Assembly: GCA_026874595.1 (NCBI GenBank)
Contig: JAPPUL010000081.1
Span: forward strand, 944,501-1,008,500
Length of the DNA: 64,000 bases
Direction: 5' to 3'
Origin: Sipunculus nudus
Lineage: Eukaryota > Annelida > Sipuncula > Golfingiida > Sipunculidae
Below the pieces are notes generated by a model, which did not search any database, had not been told where the DNA came from, and worked only from the letters and a program-made list of their open reading frames with translations. Of the stretch, positions 61,294-64,000 are shown piece by piece. Position 1 is the first letter of the stretch, and each line of letters opens with the position of its first letter. The position numbers and the translations under genes were made by a program.

Positions 61294-62313
61294 CTATATG
61301 ACGATAGCTCCCCCAAACTCCCCATGCAAGTCCTTGCCTAAAAGATCATCTATCGCTTCTTTTATATCTTTATCCCTGTAAAGCACATTATACACTTCTT
61401 CTATTATCGGCACCTTAACTTTTAAGCTTCTGGATAGCATATACGCTGATAACGTTGTCTCAACACCCTCAGCTACCTCTACTATCTCATCAAGTACATC
61501 ATTAAGGCTTTTACCTTTGGCAAGCTCCCTGCCTACCCTCCTATTACGACTTAAATCTCCTGTGCAGGTTAATACTAAATCTCCAACCCCTGCAAGCCCT
61601 ATAAATGTTCCTAAATTTGCACCCTTACGTACCCCAATACGACTTATCTCCGTAAGCCCCCCTGTTACAACCCCGGCTAAGGCGTTCTTTCCCAACGAAA
61701 GACCATCTACTATCCCCGCTGCTATCGCTATTATATTCTTTAACGCTCCACATAATTCTATCCCTATTACATCTCGACTCATATACAATTTGAAATACGA
61801 AACCTCAAATAGCTTCATTACCCTTTTACTTAACTCTCGTGAATGAGACGCTATTACTGCTGTTGTTATCTTCTCTTCTGCAAGCTCTCTGGCAAATGTT
61901 GGCCCTGATATGTAGACTAATCGGTGATGGAGTCTTGAGGGTAGTATATCTTCTAGTAACTCGGATATCGTAAGTAGGCTTTTTGCCTCTATTCCTTTTG
62001 ACCCGTTTATTATTATCGTTTCTTCATCTATTAGATGCGATATCTTCCCTATTACCTCTCTTATAAATTGTGTCGGTATTACATTTAGTATATATTTACC
62101 ATAAGATGCAACCTCTTCTAACGATAATGTCGCTCGGACATTAGCGCTAAACCTAAGTTCACTTAAGTATTTTGGATTCCTTCCTTCTTTATTTATACTA
62201 TCACGTGTCTTTTTGTCACGAGTCCAAAGCAGTATCTCATAGCCTTTCTTATCTAGCAAATACGTTAAGGCCATTGAATAACTACCTGCCCCGAGTATCG
62301 ATACCTTCGCCAT
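61294..62313 (-). CDS. gpsA: NAD(P)-dependent glycerol-3-phosphate dehydrogenase
   Basis: Makes glycerol-3-phosphate for phospholipid synthesis. The Rossmann motif is ILGAGSYSMALTYLL. Further landmarks are NVIPTQF, NGSKGIE, SGPTFARELAEE, the catalytic Lys in LCGALKNIIAIAAG, and AGVGDLVLTCTGDLSRNRRVG. The 339 residues are normal. It supplies the substrate upstream of PlsC, whose gene is at 17.7 kb. Confidence 0.96.
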   Translation of the reverse strand: MAKVSILGAGSYSMALTYLLDKKGYEILLWTRDKKTRDSINKEGRNPKYLSELRFSANVRATLSLEEVASYGKYILNVIPTQFIREVIGKISHLIDEETIIINGSKGIEAKSLLTISELLEDILPSRLHHRLVYISGPTFARELAEEKITTAVIASHSRELSKRVMKLFEVSYFKLYMSRDVIGIELCGALKNIIAIAAGIVDGLSLGKNALAGVVTGGLTEISRIGVRKGANLGTFIGLAGVGDLVLTCTGDLSRNRRVGRELAKGKSLNDVLDEIVEVAEGVETTLSAYMLSRSLKVKVPIIEEVYNVLYRDKDIKEAIDDLLGKDLHGEFGGAIVI

Positions 62314-62397
62314 CCTTTTCTTCCTTTAATCCTTTCTTTACTTCTATATTATTTATGTTCTGATTTATTTTAAACTTATTTAGTCTATTAGCGCATC

Positions 62398-62967
62398 TTA
62401 AGGAATCTTTAATGCCTTGTGCAGTTGTACTGACAAGTGCCATTTCGGATTCCTCTCTACTGCTTTTATACATTCTCTTAGCGATTTATTATTTATCTCT
62501 TTTGGGTCATTTATTGGTTGTAGATAATAATGTTTAAAGCCATCTCGCTCATATCTTTCTAAATCTTGCCCTTTGTACAGTACCTTTATTTCATCTCCTG
62601 CTATATATTCTTCTGTCTTCGGCGATACCGTTATCCAGTCAGGGCTACACCTTAAATCTCGTGTCCCGTTTGTTTCTACGCTTACATAATACCCGAGCTC
62701 TTGCAATCCCTCTACCACGTACGGTAAATTCTCCTGTATCCCAGGCTCCCCTCCTGTCAATACTACAAATTTACAGGGCTTATATTTTCTTAGCTCTTTA
62801 AATAAATTCTGCTCTTCGTACTCTTTATATGTTATCTCTTCTGCCTCATCACAAAATGTACAGCTTAAATTACATCCGTAAAACCTTACGAATATTGCAC
62901 TGCGTCCACTATGATATCCCTCCCCTTGTATACTCCTAAATATCTCAACTATCTTATAACTTCGCAT
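62398..62967 (-). CDS. queE: 7-carboxy-7-deazaguanine synthase QueE (radical SAM)
   Basis: Third step of the queuosine pathway; contracts the pterin ring of the QueD product. The N-terminus EIFRSIQGEGYHSGRSA precedes the iron-sulfur motif CNLSCTFCDE, and LTGGEPGIQ is the SAM-binding GGEP. The 189 residues are a compact QueE. It overlaps queD by 14 bases, so the pair is one unit. Confidence 0.94.
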   Translation of the reverse strand: MRSYKIVEIFRSIQGEGYHSGRSAIFVRFYGCNLSCTFCDEAEEITYKEYEEQNLFKELRKYKPCKFVVLTGGEPGIQENLPYVVEGLQELGYYVSVETNGTRDLRCSPDWITVSPKTEEYIAGDEIKVLYKGQDLERYERDGFKHYYLQPINDPKEINNKSLRECIKAVERNPKWHLSVQLHKALKIP

Positions 62968-63307
62968 ATTCTACTGCACTCCCCTCTGTCTCCCACAATA
63001 CCAGCTTCCTAAGTCCCTTATATCTTCTCTTGATCCCTTCATAGAGTAGCTTCGCTAGGTTCTCTGCTGTCGGATAATATAAATCTAAATCTTCATTCAA
63101 ATATGTATGATCCGGTAAGTATTCCTTCAAAAAATCCTTTATCTCTCCAAAATCTATACTAATACCATTCTTTCCCACCTCCTCTACCCGTATGTAGACC
63201 TCTATATGCCAGGTGTGCCCATGTAAATGACTACATTTTCCCTCGTAATCGTTTAATTTATGTGCTGCGTCAAATTTATGTCTTACTCTAAGATCCATTA
63301 CTTCCAT
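62954..63307 (-). CDS. queD: 6-carboxy-tetrahydropterin synthase QueD
   Basis: Second step of queuosine/archaeosine precursor synthesis. Zinc ligands are His in HKFDAAH and the pair in CSHLHGHTWHIEV. The catalytic Cys is the one in KCSHLHG and the late Glu is in LWETEGSAVEY. The 117 residues are normal. QueC and QueF are not in the window. Confidence 0.94.
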   Translation of the reverse strand: MEVMDLRVRHKFDAAHKLNDYEGKCSHLHGHTWHIEVYIRVEEVGKNGISIDFGEIKDFLKEYLPDHTYLNEDLDLYYPTAENLAKLLYEGIKRRYKGLRKLVLWETEGSAVEYAKL

Positions 63308-63410
63308 CCTTTCTCTTTCTTACTTCTCCTTCTTTCTTTTCTTAGCTTATTAGCAAGGCTTCTTTACAAGATGTTTCTTTCCTTTCTCTGCATCCCCTAG
63401 CCTGCATCCC

Positions 63411-63986
63411 TTACTGCATCTCATGTTCTTTCTTCAAGAGCTCTTTAAAGCGTTTCTTGAATTTCCGAAGCTTCGGGCCTATCACTATAAAACAATAGGG
63501 ATTGCTTGTTGCATTGTCCCTATAATAATTTTGATGGTACTCTTCTGCCTTATAGAACTTCTTTAGTTTTGTTATCTGTGTTACTATCTTCTTATCGCCC
63601 CATATCGCCTCTTGTGCCGCATTACGAGACTGCTCTGCTAAAGCTTGTTCTTTTTCCGTCTTATAAAGTATTATCGACCGATACTGCGGACCTACGTCGT
63701 TTCCTTGACGGTTTAATGTCGTTGGATCGTGCGTCTCCCAAAATACCTCCAGCAACTTCTCATAGCCCACTTTCTCCTCATTATACAATACCTCCACCAC
63801 CTCTGCATGATTTCCATCCCCGCGTATTACCATCTCATAAGTCGGAAATTCAACTGTCCCTCCCGCATAGCCTGAGGATACCTCCAAAACTCCCTCTACC
63901 CTCTCGTATATTGCTTCGGTACACCAAAAACAGCCTGTCCCAAAATATGCCCTTGCATATTTATCATTTATAGCTTGTTCTTCCAT
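63411..63986 (-). CDS. msrA: Peptide methionine sulfoxide reductase MsrA
   Basis: Reduces methionine-S-sulfoxide in proteins. The catalytic motif is FGTGCFWCTEAIYERVEG, followed by SGYAGG, GDGNHAEVVEV, WETHDPTTLNRQGNDVGPQYRS and the C-terminal YHQNYY. The 191 residues are normal. A second Cys in GCFWC allows recycling. The start ATG is 14 bases from the window edge, with only a weak AGAG upstream. Confidence 0.95.
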   Translation of the reverse strand: MEEQAINDKYARAYFGTGCFWCTEAIYERVEGVLEVSSGYAGGTVEFPTYEMVIRGDGNHAEVVEVLYNEEKVGYEKLLEVFWETHDPTTLNRQGNDVGPQYRSIILYKTEKEQALAEQSRNAAQEAIWGDKKIVTQITKLKKFYKAEEYHQNYYRDNATSNPYCFIVIGPKLRKFKKRFKELLKKEHEMQ

Positions 63987-64000
63987 TATATTTTCTCTGT

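Overview
The window is an AT-rich bacterial chromosome segment, most likely from a spirochaete. The best single clue is a 948-residue GreA with a very long helical N-terminal extension (7636-10482), the form seen in Borrelia and Treponema. Supporting clues are an exported HEAT-like protein family, an LptF/LptG-type permease in a diderm setting, and strong strand asymmetry. I cannot name a genus. TTG start codons are common (trmD, rimM, rpsP, glyA and others). No phage, transposase, CRISPR array or rRNA was seen.

Layout. 0-4 kb (minus): ffh-rpsP-khpA-rimM-trmD, a translation and secretion operon. 4-8 kb (plus): a lipoprotein and an exported protein of unknown function. 7.6-15 kb: giant GreA, an NrnA-like DHH phosphoesterase, a small beta-barrel protein and an SH3-domain lipoprotein. 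15-20 kb (plus): an LptF/G permease with a huge insertion, PlsC, RuvX, a small exported protein and HPr. 20-26 kb: pyrC, purN, an unknown gene behind a palindrome, recJ and a polyprenyl synthase. 26-32 kb (minus): two paralogous exported HEAT-like proteins, the larger with a G9 tract in its signal region. 32-37 kb (plus): two unknown proteins, glyA and pyk. 37-44 kb (minus): an HD-domain CCA-enzyme relative with a degenerate head, Xaa-Pro aminopeptidase, lysA and two low-complexity proteins. 44-47 kb: an exported phospholipase-D-fold protein, two small proteins and a DUF1015 protein. 47.4-48 kb: a non-coding region with stacked inverted repeats. 48-51 kb (plus): cysM-mec-cysO-moeZ, the thiocarboxylate route to cysteine. 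51-58.3 kb: dnaE, then tRNA-Ser(GGA)-SRP RNA-dnaX-ybaB-recR. 58.4-64 kb: a cation diffusion facilitator, two-domain thyX, gpsA, queE-queD and msrA.

How the parts connect. Both halves of the signal recognition particle are present (Ffh at 2.4 kb, SRP RNA at 55.4 kb). Replication and repair are represented by dnaE, dnaX, recR, recJ and ruvX. The cysteine operon supplies its own sulfur carrier, activating enzyme, synthase and releasing peptidase.

The most striking global pattern is short tandem duplication. Arrays of 8-18 bp units recur in leaders, gene ends and coding regions, alongside G/C homopolymer tracts and a 117-nt pure pyrimidine tract. Minus-strand proteins are rich in Gly, Glu and Val, and plus-strand proteins in Asn, Ile, Thr and Leu, as expected for strong strand-biased mutation. 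Local reversals occur around 17-20.5 kb and 46.5-50.6 kb.
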